From contig CAWINZ010000004.1 of assembly GCA_963837695.1 (NCBI GenBank), positions 1 through 19,833 on the forward strand: a stretch of 19,833 nt of DNA, written 5' to 3'. Shown one piece after another: positions 7,633 through 15,032 of this stretch; within the stretch, counting starts at the first letter, position 1, and every line of letters starts with the position of its first letter. The position numbers were made by a program, and so were the translations under genes. Under the pieces are notes generated by a model, which saw only the letters and a list, made by a program, of their open reading frames with translations, ran no database searches and was not told where the DNA came from. This stretch comes from VRUE01 sp963837695 (GTDB lineage: Bacteria > Actinomycetota > Thermoleophilia > Solirubrobacterales > 70-9).

Positions 7633-9401
7633 GGCGCCTCTGGCTGATTCTCCGCGGCGAGGACCAACGCGGCCGCAAGCTGCGCTGGATGGCCGGCCTG
7701 CTGCGCCCCTACCGCGGCCGGGTGGCGCTGACCGTGATCGCGATCCTCGCCGCCACCGCCGCCGGCCTCGCTCCGCCCTACCTCGCCGGACAGGCGATCG
7801 ACGCCGGCATCGTCACCGGCGACACCGGCGCGCTGACCGTGATCGTCATCGCCTTCCTTGCCGTCGCCGCCGTCTTCGCCCTCGCCACCTACGCCCAGAC
7901 CTACCTGGTCGGCTGGGTCGGCACCCGCGCGCTCCAGGATCTGCGCGAGCACGTCTTTGCCCACCTGCAGTCGATGTCGATCGGCTTCTTCACGCGGCGC
8001 AGCCCGGGGGTGCTGATCAGCCGCATGACCAACGACATCGAGGCCCTCAACCAGCTCCTCACCAGCGGCGTGACGACGCTCTTCTCCAGCGGCCTGACCC
8101 TGATCGGCGTGGTCGTGATCATGTTCGCGCTCGACGTCAAGCTGGCCCTGGTCACCTTCCTCACCTTCCCTCTCGTCGCCCTCGCCAGCATCGTCTTCCG
8201 GGTCGCCTCGCACGGCGCCTACCGGGAAACGCGCGAGAAGATCGCCGCCGTCACGGCCTACCTGCAGGAGACGCTGAGCGGGGTGCGGGTCGTGCGCAGC
8301 TTCGGCCAGGAGGCCCGCCACGGCGCGGCGATGACCGAGCTGAACGAGGCTAACCGCGAGGCGAACATGCGGACCGTCTTCCTCAATGCCTCCTACTTCC
8401 CGGCGATCGAACTGCTGACCGCCGCCGGCACCGCGGCGATCATCCTCTACGGCGGCACCCAGGCGATCGACCAGGCGATCCAGATCGGTACGATCGTCGC
8501 CTTCATCGGCTACCTGCAGGTCTTCTTCTCGCCGATCCAGGAACTCTCACAGCTCTACACGACCTACCAGCAGGGGATGGCGGCGCTCGACAAGATCTTC
8601 GAGCTGCTCGATACCGAGCCCGACATGGTCGATGCGCCGGGAGCGATCGACCCGGGCACCCTGCGCGGCGAGATCGAGATGGAGGGCGTGTCCTTCGCCT
8701 ACTCCGAGGAAGAGTGGGCACTGCGGGAGGTCGACCTGCACGTGCCTCCCGGGCAGACCCTGGCCTTGGTCGGCACGACCGGAGCCGGCAAGTCGACCTT
8801 CGCCAAGCTCGTCGCGCGCTTCTATGACCCGCAGCGGGGGCGGGTACTGGTCGACGCCCACGACCTGCGCGGCGTCCAGCAGCACGCCCTGCGGCGCCAG
8901 CTCGGGATCGTCCCCCAGGAGGGATTCCTCTTCTCCGGCAGCGTGCGGGAGAACATCGCCTTCGGCCGGCCCGAGGCAAGCCTCGAGGAGGTCGAAGCGG
9001 CAGCGGCAGCCGTCGGGGCGACCGAGTTCGTCGCCGCGCTACCCGAAGGGATAGAGACCGAAGTGGGCGAGCGCGGCGTCCAGCTCTCGGCCGGCCAGCG
9101 CCAGCTCGTCGCCTTTGCCCGCGCGCTGCTCGCCGAACCGCGCATCCTGATCCTCGACGAGGCGACCTCGAACGTCGACGTGCGGACCGAGAAGACGATC
9201 GAGCGGGGCCTCGAGCGCCTGCTGAGCGGCCGCACCGCGATCGTCATCGCCCACCGCCTCTCGACCATCCGCCGTGCCGGCAAGATCGTCGTGCTCGAAC
9301 ACGGCCGCATAGCCGAGAGCGGCACCCACGATGAATTGATCGAGGCCGGCGGCCCGTACGCGCGCCTCTACGGCAACTGGGAAGAGAGCTCAGCCGCTTA
9401 G
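7629..9401 (+). CDS. ABC exporter half-transporter, catalytic-site subunit
   Basis: 590 residues, same architecture as its partner: six transmembrane helices in the first ~320 residues, then the ATPase domain. Walker A GTTGAGKST is at 382-390, the Q-loop Gln is 430 (VPQEGFLFSG), Walker B runs to Asp510 with the catalytic Glu511 present (DEATSNVD), and the H-loop His is 542. The signature is LSAGQ (486-490) rather than LSGGQ. Since each ATP site combines Walker motifs of one subunit with the signature of the other, the site formed by Asp496 of the partner and this LSAGQ is the degenerate one, while Glu511 here with the partner's LSGGQ forms the hydrolytic one. It starts with GTG overlapping the partner's stop and ends with a 4-nt convergent overlap with the lipoprotein gene. 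Confidence 0.93.
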   Translation: MRRLWLILRGEDQRGRKLRWMAGLLRPYRGRVALTVIAILAATAAGLAPPYLAGQAIDAGIVTGDTGALTVIVIAFLAVAAVFALATYAQTYLVGWVGTRALQDLREHVFAHLQSMSIGFFTRRSPGVLISRMTNDIEALNQLLTSGVTTLFSSGLTLIGVVVIMFALDVKLALVTFLTFPLVALASIVFRVASHGAYRETREKIAAVTAYLQETLSGVRVVRSFGQEARHGAAMTELNEANREANMRTVFLNASYFPAIELLTAAGTAAIILYGGTQAIDQAIQIGTIVAFIGYLQVFFSPIQELSQLYTTYQQGMAALDKIFELLDTEPDMVDAPGAIDPGTLRGEIEMEGVSFAYSEEEWALREVDLHVPPGQTLALVGTTGAGKSTFAKLVARFYDPQRGRVLVDAHDLRGVQQHALRRQLGIVPQEGFLFSGSVRENIAFGRPEASLEEVEAAAAAVGATEFVAALPEGIETEVGERGVQLSAGQRQLVAFARALLAEPRILILDEATSNVDVRTEKTIERGLERLLSGRTAIVIAHRLSTIRRAGKIVVLEHGRIAESGTHDELIEAGGPYARLYGNWEESSAA

Positions 9402-10114
9402 CCAGGGCCGATGCCGCCGGAGCTGCCGCCACCCGAGCCGCCACCGCCGCCTTCGGTGCCACCGCCCGCTCCGGCTCCCCCGCCGGCGCTTTCTTCTTCG
9501 GCAGGCGGAGCTTCTTCGGGTGCTGCTTCGACTTCCGCTTCAGGCGCGGCTTCTTCGGCTTCCGCGCCGCCGGTTTCGGCTTCTTCGCCACCGGCCCCGG
9601 CCGCGCTGCTCGGCGTCGGCGCCGCCGGAGCTTCGGCGCAGTCTTCGAAGCCGAAGGACGACGAGGACGACTGGAACGAGCTGAGCGCCGAGGAGGCTTC
9701 CGTTTCGGCTTCGCTCAACGCTTCGCCTTCTTCTTCACGTTCTGAGGCCAGCTTGACGTTGGCCTCCGCCTGCGCCAGCGCTTCGGCGGAGGAGATGAAT
9801 TCGGGGTAGCCGGCGCTTTCGTCGCTGGGCGCGCCCAGGTTCTTCAGCCTTTCGACCATGCCACCGTAAAGGCTGGCGACCTGGGCCGCCTGCCCGGCGG
9901 CGCCGGAGCTGGTCGAGCCGACGGTGCCGACCGCGGCGTTGACCTCGCCACAGATCGCATCGCCCTGCGTGATCAGCTCTTCCTTGCTCAGCGCCGTCGT
10001 CGCTGCGGTCGTTTCGACCGGCGTCGTAGTCGAGTCGCCACCGCCACCGCCACAACCGGCGATCGCAAGCGCGGCAAGCGGCAGGACTAAGAAAAGGCGC
10101 CTTCGGGTCCCCAT
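9398..10114 (-). CDS. Putative lipoprotein with Ala/Glu/Gly/Ser-rich tail
   Basis: 238 residues. The N-terminus MGTRRRLFLVLPLAALAIAGC is a lipoprotein signal peptide: positive charges, hydrophobic core, lipobox IAGC with Cys21. A Gly/Ser/Thr linker follows. Residues ~40-165 form a helical domain (SKEELITQGDAICGEVNAAV, then VERLKNLGAPSDESAGYPEFISSAEALAQAEANVKLA) with cysteines near 55 and 158 that may pair. The last ~80 residues are low complexity, nearly all Ala, Glu, Pro, Gly and Ser, ending in runs of Gly. The helical part resembles small actinobacterial secreted proteins of unknown function. ATG 10114 is chosen because it opens the signal peptide; upstream extension would enter the tRNA. 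It is probably exported and lipid-anchored; function unknown. Confidence 0.82.
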   Translation of the reverse strand: MGTRRRLFLVLPLAALAIAGCGGGGGDSTTTPVETTAATTALSKEELITQGDAICGEVNAAVGTVGSTSSGAAGQAAQVASLYGGMVERLKNLGAPSDESAGYPEFISSAEALAQAEANVKLASEREEEGEALSEAETEASSALSSFQSSSSSFGFEDCAEAPAAPTPSSAAGAGGEEAETGGAEAEEAAPEAEVEAAPEEAPPAEEESAGGGAGAGGGTEGGGGGSGGGSSGGIGPG

Positions 10115-10121
10115 CGCCGCG

Positions 10122-10127
10122 AAACTA
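10122..10127 (-). promoter_or_regulatory. Putative -10 box for the lipoprotein gene
   Basis: On the minus strand TAGTTT ends 7 nt before ATG 10114, giving a predicted leaderless mRNA. It lies between the tRNA-Gln 3' end and the gene. No -35 match was found. Confidence 0.4.
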
Positions 10128-10165
10128 CCAAAGCCACTAGACGGGCTTTGCGGGCCTTTCGCGAA

Positions 10166-10237
10166 CTGCGCCCCAGGGACTCGAACCCCGAAATCCAGCT
10201 CCAGAGGCTGGCGTGTTGCCAATTACACCAGGGCGCA
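10166..10237 (-). tRNA. tRNA-Gln (anticodon CTG)
   Basis: The minus strand folds into a standard cloverleaf of 72 nt. The acceptor stem TGCGCCC pairs with GGGCGCA. The D-arm contains TGTAATTGGCAACAC. The anticodon stem CCAGC/GCTGG closes the loop CTCTGGA, giving anticodon CTG. The T-arm carries the invariant GGTTCGAGTCC. The discriminator base is G and the 3' CCA is not encoded. It stands between the FAD reductase gene and the lipoprotein gene on the same strand. Confidence 0.96.
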
Positions 10238-10271
10238 ACGAACTGCCTTGAGGATATCCGGCAGCGCGCAT

Positions 10272-10289
10272 GGGGCGCGCGTACGCCCC
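10272..10289 (-). terminator. GC-rich hairpin after the FAD reductase gene
   Basis: GGGGCG (10272-10277) and CGCCCC (10284-10289) form a 6-bp stem with a 6-nt loop, 3 nt past the stop codon of the reductase gene on the minus strand. No U-run follows, so the terminator assignment is tentative. Confidence 0.3.
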
Positions 10290-10292
10290 TCG

Positions 10293-11525
10293 TCAGGAGA
10301 TTTCGCCCAGATCGCTGTCGGGGTCGGCGATCCGCTCGCGGGCGGCGGAGACGTCGGCGGCGTCGGCGAGCATGCGGCGCGCCTCAGCCAGGTCTTCGGA
10401 GCGGCCGACACTGAGCGCGCCGGCCACCCTGCCGTCCTTCAGGTACCAGACCGAGAACTCGCCGCCGTCGCGGTCGCCCCGCCAGATCTCCTCGTCCCAG
10501 TCCTTGGCCGGGCCGACGTACTCGAGGCTCGCCCAGTCGGCGAGGTCGCTGAAGAAGTAGGGGACGACGTCGTAGTCACGATCCTCGCCGAGCATGTTGC
10601 CGGCGGCGTGCATGCCCTGCTGCATCGCCACGTCCCAGTGCTCGACCCGGATCCGCCGGCCGTGCACGACGCTGTCATAGGAACAGCAGTCGCCCGCCGC
10701 GTAGATCCCCTCGGCTGAGGTCATCAGCTTCGCGTCGCAGACGATCCCGTCGTCGACCTCGAGCCCGGCCCGCTGGGCGAGCATCGCGTCGGGGCGGACG
10801 CCGGCGCCGACGATGACCGTGTCGCACTCGATCGCCCGGCCGCTCTTGGTCAGCACCGCCTTGACCCGGCCGTCGCCCTCGAAGGCCTCGAGCTCCTCGC
10901 CGGCGAGGACGGTGACGCCGTGGTCTTCGAGCGTCTGCTGGAACCAGCGCCCGGCGTCCTCGCCGAAGACCCGCGAGAGCGCGACGTCCTCCATCATCAC
11001 GATCGTGCACTTGACGCCCTTCGCGGTCAGCGAGGCGGCGACCTCGGTGCCGATGTAGCTGCCGCCGATCAGCACGACGTGCTCGGCGGCCTCGGCGTCG
11101 GCGCGGATCGCGTCGGAGTTGCCGAAGGCGCGCAGGTAGTGGATGCCCTCGTTCTCAGCGCCCTCGACCCGCAGGATGTTGACCATCGCCCCGGTGGCGA
11201 GCAGCGCCTTGCCGAAGGCGACCTCCTCGCCGCCCTGCAGCTTCGCCGTGCGCGCCGCCGGGTCGAGCGACATCGCGTTGACGCCGGTCAGCAGCTCGAC
11301 CCCGTTGTCCTCGTACCAGCCGGGCGGGTTGACGTAGGCGTCCTCGCGGCTCGCCTCGCCGCGCATGTACTCCTTGGAGAGCGGCGGCCGTTCGTAGGGC
11401 GGTTCGGGCTCGCGCCCGGCGAGCAGAATCGAGCCCTCGGCGCCACGCTTGCGTAGCTCGGCCGCGCAGTGCGCCGAGCCCATGCCACCGCCGATCAGGA
11501 GGAAGTCGACCTCGCGATCGGCCAC
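10293..11525 (-). CDS. FAD-dependent pyridine nucleotide-disulfide-type reductase
   Basis: 410 residues, matching the ferredoxin-reductase-like/AIF branch (BphA4, putidaredoxin reductase type). The N-terminal FAD-binding Rossmann motif is LLIGGGMGSAH (GGGMGS 12-17, with Ser where the third glycine is usual). ERPPLSKEYM is the family's conserved flavin-contact segment. The NAD-binding motif is IGGSYIGTEVA (GGS 154-156). GIYAAGDCC (Gly278-Asp279) is the second flavin-contact block, and VPYFFSD (321-327) opens the C-terminal reductase domain. No CxxC redox pair is visible, so it likely passes electrons from NAD(P)H to a separate acceptor, but no ferredoxin gene is adjacent. GTG 11525 starts 3 nt after the stop of the RCK protein gene, so it is probably in the same transcript. 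Physiological acceptor unknown. Confidence 0.88.
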   Translation of the reverse strand: MADREVDFLLIGGGMGSAHCAAELRKRGAEGSILLAGREPEPPYERPPLSKEYMRGEASREDAYVNPPGWYEDNGVELLTGVNAMSLDPAARTAKLQGGEEVAFGKALLATGAMVNILRVEGAENEGIHYLRAFGNSDAIRADAEAAEHVVLIGGSYIGTEVAASLTAKGVKCTIVMMEDVALSRVFGEDAGRWFQQTLEDHGVTVLAGEELEAFEGDGRVKAVLTKSGRAIECDTVIVGAGVRPDAMLAQRAGLEVDDGIVCDAKLMTSAEGIYAAGDCCSYDSVVHGRRIRVEHWDVAMQQGMHAAGNMLGEDRDYDVVPYFFSDLADWASLEYVGPAKDWDEEIWRGDRDGGEFSVWYLKDGRVAGALSVGRSEDLAEARRMLADAADVSAARERIADPDSDLGEIS

Positions 11526-11528
11526 GAA

Positions 11529-12209
11529 TCAGGCCGTCCCGTTGCCGCCGGTGGCCGGGCCGAAGAGCTCCTTGAGGTCGTCCTCGCGACCGGGATCGAG
11601 CACCGCCAGCACCTCGTCCCCGACCTCGAGCACGGTATCCGCGCTGGGCACAAAGCCCTTGCCTTCGCGCAGCACCGAGATCAAGAGGCTGCCTTCGGGC
11701 ATCGAGAGATCGCCGACACGACGGCCGGTTACCCGCGAATCCTTGCCGAGCAGCATCTCGATGATCTCCAGCTGCTCCTCCTGCAGGTCGAGCAGGTGGA
11801 CGAGGCCATAGTCGGGCACCTCGTGCTCGAGCAGGCGCAGGATCAGGTCGGTGGCGGAGACCGAGGGCTTCACGCCGAGCAGATCGAAGTGGGGCCGGTT
11901 GCGCGGGTTGTTGACGCGGGCGATGATCTGGGCCACCTCGTACTTCTCCTTGGCGACCTGGCAGATCAGCATGTTGTCCTCGTCGTCGCCGGTGACCGCG
12001 ATCACCATGTCGGCCCGCTGGATCCCGGCCCGCTCCAGCACCCAGAGCTCGGAGGCATCGCCGTAGGTGACGTTGTGCTCGAGCTCCTGCTCGACGGTCA
12101 GGTAGCGGCGCCGGTTGCTCTCGATCACCGTCACCTCGTGGTTCTTTTCGAGCAGCTCGCGGGCCAGGTTCCAGCCGACCTTCCCCGCTCCGACGACGAT
12201 GATGTACAT
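11529..12209 (-). CDS. TrkA-type RCK protein with TrkA_N and TrkA_C domains
   Basis: 226 residues, the usual length of KtrA/CeoB-type single-unit RCK proteins. The Rossmann fold begins at once, YIIVVGAGKVGWNLA (GxGxxG at 7-12), with acidic Glu30 at the end of strand 2 (VTVIESN), expected for NAD(H) binding. TrkA_N runs to about residue 135. TrkA_C follows at about 140-218, including SLLISVLREGKGFVPSADTVLEVGDEVLAVLDPG. RCK proteins gate K+ channels or transporters in response to nucleotides. ATG 12209 is 1 nt after the stop of the shorter RCK gene and has a GAGG 9 nt upstream, so the pair is co-translated. The two-gene arrangement next to an APC permease recalls mycobacterial ceoB/ceoC, from memory. 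No TrkH or KtrB pore protein is visible. Confidence 0.92.
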   Translation of the reverse strand: MYIIVVGAGKVGWNLARELLEKNHEVTVIESNRRRYLTVEQELEHNVTYGDASELWVLERAGIQRADMVIAVTGDDEDNMLICQVAKEKYEVAQIIARVNNPRNRPHFDLLGVKPSVSATDLILRLLEHEVPDYGLVHLLDLQEEQLEIIEMLLGKDSRVTGRRVGDLSMPEGSLLISVLREGKGFVPSADTVLEVGDEVLAVLDPGREDDLKELFGPATGGNGTA

Positions 12210-12210
12210 C

Positions 12211-12651
12211 TCAGACCGCCTCGCGCTGGGCGCCCTCGCGCACCGCGCTCTCGAGCATGTCGATCGCGACCCGCGTCGGGCAGATCGTGTGCATGCCCTG
12301 CTGGCGGTACCACTCGGCGCGCAGCGGGTCGAGGATCCGCGCGATCACGTTCGGCACCTCGTAGCGCCGCTGGGCGATCTGGGCGATGACGATGTTGGTG
12401 TTGTCGCCATTGGTGGCGGCGATAAAGGCATCCGCAGTCTCGATCCCGGCGGCCACCAGGGCGTCGGTCTCGAGGCCGGTGCCGACCGTGAAGCGACCGC
12501 CGAGGTCCTCCCAGCCCTTGTCGAGCCCGACCTCGAGCCGGGTGTGGGACTCGGGGTCCTCGTCGAGGCAGGAGACTTCGTGCCCCTCGCTAAGCATGCT
12601 CCTCGCGACAGAGGAGCCGACCCTTCCGCAGCCGACGATCAGGATGAACAC
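12211..12651 (-). CDS. Short TrkA_N-only RCK protein
   Basis: 146 residues from GTG 12651. The Rossmann motif FILIVGCGRVGSSVA carries GxGxxG, with acidic residues after strand 2 (CLDEDPES). The TrkA_N fold continues to ADAFIAATNGDNTNIVIAQIAQRRY and IARILDPLRAEWYRQQG. It stops just after ICPTRVAIDMLESAVREGAQ, where a TrkA_C domain would normally follow, so this is an N-domain-only member. No remnant of a C-domain frame lies before the next gene, whose start is 1 nt away, so this is not an obvious recent frameshift. It probably forms a mixed RCK assembly with its neighbour. The frame is open further upstream, but the -10 box 7 nt before GTG 12651 favours this start. Confidence 0.88.
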   Translation of the reverse strand: MFILIVGCGRVGSSVARSMLSEGHEVSCLDEDPESHTRLEVGLDKGWEDLGGRFTVGTGLETDALVAAGIETADAFIAATNGDNTNIVIAQIAQRRYEVPNVIARILDPLRAEWYRQQGMHTICPTRVAIDMLESAVREGAQREAV

Positions 12652-12658
12652 GTCGCGG

Positions 12659-12664
12659 ATACTA
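12659..12664 (-). promoter_or_regulatory. Putative -10 box for the RCK pair
   Basis: On the minus strand TAGTAT is followed by 7 nt and GTG 12651, predicting a leaderless mRNA for the two RCK genes and the reductase. A TTGACA lies only 2 nt before the box, too close to be a -35 element. The box sits in the 50-nt gap after the APC permease gene, so the RCK genes could be transcribed independently of it. Confidence 0.45.
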
Positions 12665-12701
12665 GATGTCAAGGGTCCGAGGGCGCGCCGGACCAAGCAG
12701 A

Positions 12702-14759
12702 TCAAGGACGCAGGGAGCGTGGCGTGCTCTGCACGCGAGCGACCGAGGACGCCGATATGCGCCGGTCCGGCGTGTCCTCGGGGGGAGCAGTCAGCAGGAC
12801 CTGGCAAGGAGCCTTCTTCAGCACGTACTCCGTGGCGGCCCCGATCTCGGCAGGCCGGGCGGCGCCGATCCCACCCAGCGTCGCCCCGCCGCGAATCTTG
12901 CTCGGCGGCTCGGCCCCGACCACGATCGCTTCGACGTTTCCACGCCGCGCCGCCTCGACGATCCCGGCGCCGACCTTGCGCGCCCTGGTCACCGAAGCGC
13001 TCACCCGCACGTCCTCGTACTCTTCCGCGATTTCGCGGGCTCGGTCGATCGCCGCCAGGGCCTCGTTCTCCCGCTCGGGCGGCAGCTCTGCGTCAAGGGG
13101 CAGCGTGAGCGGCACCTCGAGCACGTAGACGATCGCGAGGTGGGTCGCCTCGATTGCGGCATCGTCCTCCTGCTCGGCCGCGGCGAGGCGGCCGGCGGTG
13201 GCGACGATGTCGTCGTCCAGCTCGGTCCCGAACACCGGCACGAGAATGTTGCCGTATTCGACGTCGGGCGCCTGCTTCGTCAGCGCCCTCTCGGTGACCG
13301 AGACGCGCCTGGTCAGGGAGGTCCCCTCGAACACCTTGCGGTAGACGACGTAGAAGAGCAGGCCGAACAGCATCCAGCCGCCACCGACCCAGCGCGCCCG
13401 GTCATGGAAGGCGAGCACGCTGAGGAAGGCAAGGGCGCTGAGCAGAGCGGCCAGCATCGTCGGCACGGGTAACCGGGCGCCGCGCCAGGAGACGTTCCAG
13501 GGCACCCGGAAGGGACGCGTCCGGTCGGGTTCGGAGATCCGTAACCGCAGGATCGAGAGGTGGGCGATCGTGATCGCCAGCATCGCCCCGAAGGCGTAGA
13601 GCGCGGCCAAGAGCTTGACGTCGGTCGGCGCGACCAGGCCGATCGCGATCAGGCCGGAGAGCCCGATCGCCACGTGCGGCGTCGCGTAGCGACCGTTGAG
13701 CTTGCCCAGCCAACTGGGGATCTGGCGGTTGATCGCCAGCGTGTAGATGTGGCGGGAGACGCCCAGCATCGCGGTCGTCGCCGCCCAGAACAGAACCGGC
13801 GCGGCGACCAAAGCCACCACCCAGCGCATCGTGTGCGCGAGCCAGACCGGGTGGTAGGCGGAGACCACCCCGAGGATCGGCGCCTCGACGAATTCATGGC
13901 CGAGCGCGGTTTCCGGGCCCTGGGGTCCGGCGACGACCGGCACCGCCATCAACGCGATCGCCGCCATCCCGGCGTAGACGAGCGGTACTGCGACGGCCCC
14001 GACTGAGACGATCCGCTTCAGGTCACGCGGCCTGACGTCGATGTCGGGCGCCAGGTCGGAAGCGGCCTCGATCCCGGCGTAGGCGAGCATCGCGACCACC
14101 GACGCGTAGACGATGTCCCTGAGGTTCGGGCTGGTGAAGAGGTGAATCTGGTCGGTGAGGCGGTCAGGATGGAAGACCGCCAGCACCCCCACACCGATCA
14201 CCGCGAGCTGCAGGACGATGTCGGCCAGCGCCAGCACACTGAGCGCGCGTGCCCGGCCGCGGCCGGTGATGTTGAGGATGTTGAGCGTGCAGGCGGCGAC
14301 GATCACCAGCCCGGCGACGCCGATCTCCCAGCCCGGCTCGGAGAGGTCGTGGGAGATCGGCTCCAGGTAGTGCGGGACCGAGATCGCGGCCAGGGCGGCG
14401 ACGATCAGGTAGTCGATCAGGATCGCCCAGCCAGCGATGAAGGCGATCAGCTCGTTGAAGGCGTGGCGGGCAAAGCTCGAAGAGCCCCCGCGCTCGCGGA
14501 TCATCGCGCCCCCCTCGACGTAGCTGAGCGTGGTCAGCACGAACAGCAGCCCGGCGGCGAGGAAGATCAGCGGAGTCAGGCCGAGGCCGCGGTCGGCCAC
14601 CACCCCGAGCGAGAAGTAGATCGAGAAGCCGACCACCGAGTAGACCGCGGCGAAGAGGCCGGGGACCCCCAGGCCGCGATTCAGCAGGGGTTCTAGGCGC
14701 GGGCGCTGCTCGGGCTGCTCTGGTTGCTCGGGCGTTGAGGGGTGCTCGGGCTCGTTCAT
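12702..14759 (-). CDS. APC-superfamily permease with C-terminal UspA-like domain
   Basis: 685 residues. A Pro/Glu/Gln-rich cytosolic N-terminus (1-22) precedes an APC-type membrane domain of about 12 helices (25-480). Helix 1 contains FAAVYSVVGFSIYFSLG, and the first cytosolic loop carries RGGSSSFARHAFNEL, typical of APC permeases. Helix 3 has LIDYL (Asp116-Tyr117), a pair also recalled for the K+ importer KimA. From about 504 (NILVPVFGTELDDD) to 655 there is a universal-stress-protein-like domain ending in EYVLKKAPCQVLL; its ATP-binding glycine motif is only partly kept. The tail after 655 is low complexity. ATG 14759 has GAAGG 6 nt before it. It lies 50 nt upstream of the RCK pair. Substrate could be amino acids or K+; context makes K+ plausible but unproven. 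Confidence 0.88.
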   Translation of the reverse strand: MNEPEHPSTPEQPEQPEQRPRLEPLLNRGLGVPGLFAAVYSVVGFSIYFSLGVVADRGLGLTPLIFLAAGLLFVLTTLSYVEGGAMIRERGGSSSFARHAFNELIAFIAGWAILIDYLIVAALAAISVPHYLEPISHDLSEPGWEIGVAGLVIVAACTLNILNITGRGRARALSVLALADIVLQLAVIGVGVLAVFHPDRLTDQIHLFTSPNLRDIVYASVVAMLAYAGIEAASDLAPDIDVRPRDLKRIVSVGAVAVPLVYAGMAAIALMAVPVVAGPQGPETALGHEFVEAPILGVVSAYHPVWLAHTMRWVVALVAAPVLFWAATTAMLGVSRHIYTLAINRQIPSWLGKLNGRYATPHVAIGLSGLIAIGLVAPTDVKLLAALYAFGAMLAITIAHLSILRLRISEPDRTRPFRVPWNVSWRGARLPVPTMLAALLSALAFLSVLAFHDRARWVGGGWMLFGLLFYVVYRKVFEGTSLTRRVSVTERALTKQAPDVEYGNILVPVFGTELDDDIVATAGRLAAAEQEDDAAIEATHLAIVYVLEVPLTLPLDAELPPERENEALAAIDRAREIAEEYEDVRVSASVTRARKVGAGIVEAARRGNVEAIVVGAEPPSKIRGGATLGGIGAARPAEIGAATEYVLKKAPCQVLLTAPPEDTPDRRISASSVARVQSTPRSLRP

Positions 14760-14772
14760 CGGGGGCCTTCAG

Positions 14773-14851
14773 CCGCGGGTCCTGTCGCGACGGGGGGAGG
14801 GGTTAGCGGACTCACCCGTCCGAACCCCTCCCCCCGTCGCGCCACCCGCGG
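14773..14851. terminator. Large nested inverted repeat, probable terminator
   Basis: Positions 14787-14804 and 14823-14840 are a perfect 18-bp inverted repeat (GCGACGGGGGGAGGGGTT and its complement) with an 18-nt loop. Outside it, 14773-14780 and 14844-14851 form a further perfect 8-bp arm (CCGCGGGT/ACCCGCGG). It lies between the 68-residue membrane protein and the next permease gene, on the path of minus-strand transcription. The stop codon of the small gene (14812-14814) is in the loop. No U-run follows; a strong terminator or processing site is the simplest reading. Confidence 0.6.
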
Positions 14852-15018
14852 AAGATGCCGGTCAGCCAGAGCCGCGCGATGCCCACGGCCAGGAAGGCAA
14901 GGCCGAGGAAGGTGCCGAGGGACAGGGGGCCGCCGCCGTGGGCGAGGGTGCTTATGAGGATCAGTAGGCCGAGGGCCAGGAAGGCTAGGGAGAGGAGCTG
15001 GATTGACCTGGCGTACAC
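14812..15018 (-). CDS. Small two-helix membrane protein
   Basis: 68 residues from GTG 15018. Two hydrophobic segments (about 6-25, IQLLSLAFLALGLLILIST, and 33-52, SLGTFLGLAFLAVGIARLWL) are joined by a short Gly/Pro loop (AHGGGP), and the C-terminus is Arg/Gly/Asp-rich. It starts 14 nt after the stop of the second APC permease and is probably co-transcribed with it. Ribosome-binding support is weak (a GAGA about 10 nt upstream). The last ten codons form one arm of the hairpin centred near 14813. I do not recognise a family. It could be an accessory subunit of the permease; this is inference from position and membrane character. Confidence 0.62.
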   Translation of the reverse strand: MYARSIQLLSLAFLALGLLILISTLAHGGGPLSLGTFLGLAFLAVGIARLWLTGIFRGWRDGGRGSDG

Positions 15019-15032
15019 GCGCGGCGATTCTC

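Noticed and set aside
12665..12670. TTGACA as a -35 element for the RCK genes
   Set aside because: It ends only 2 nt from the -10 box instead of about 17, so it cannot serve as the -35 hexamer for that box.
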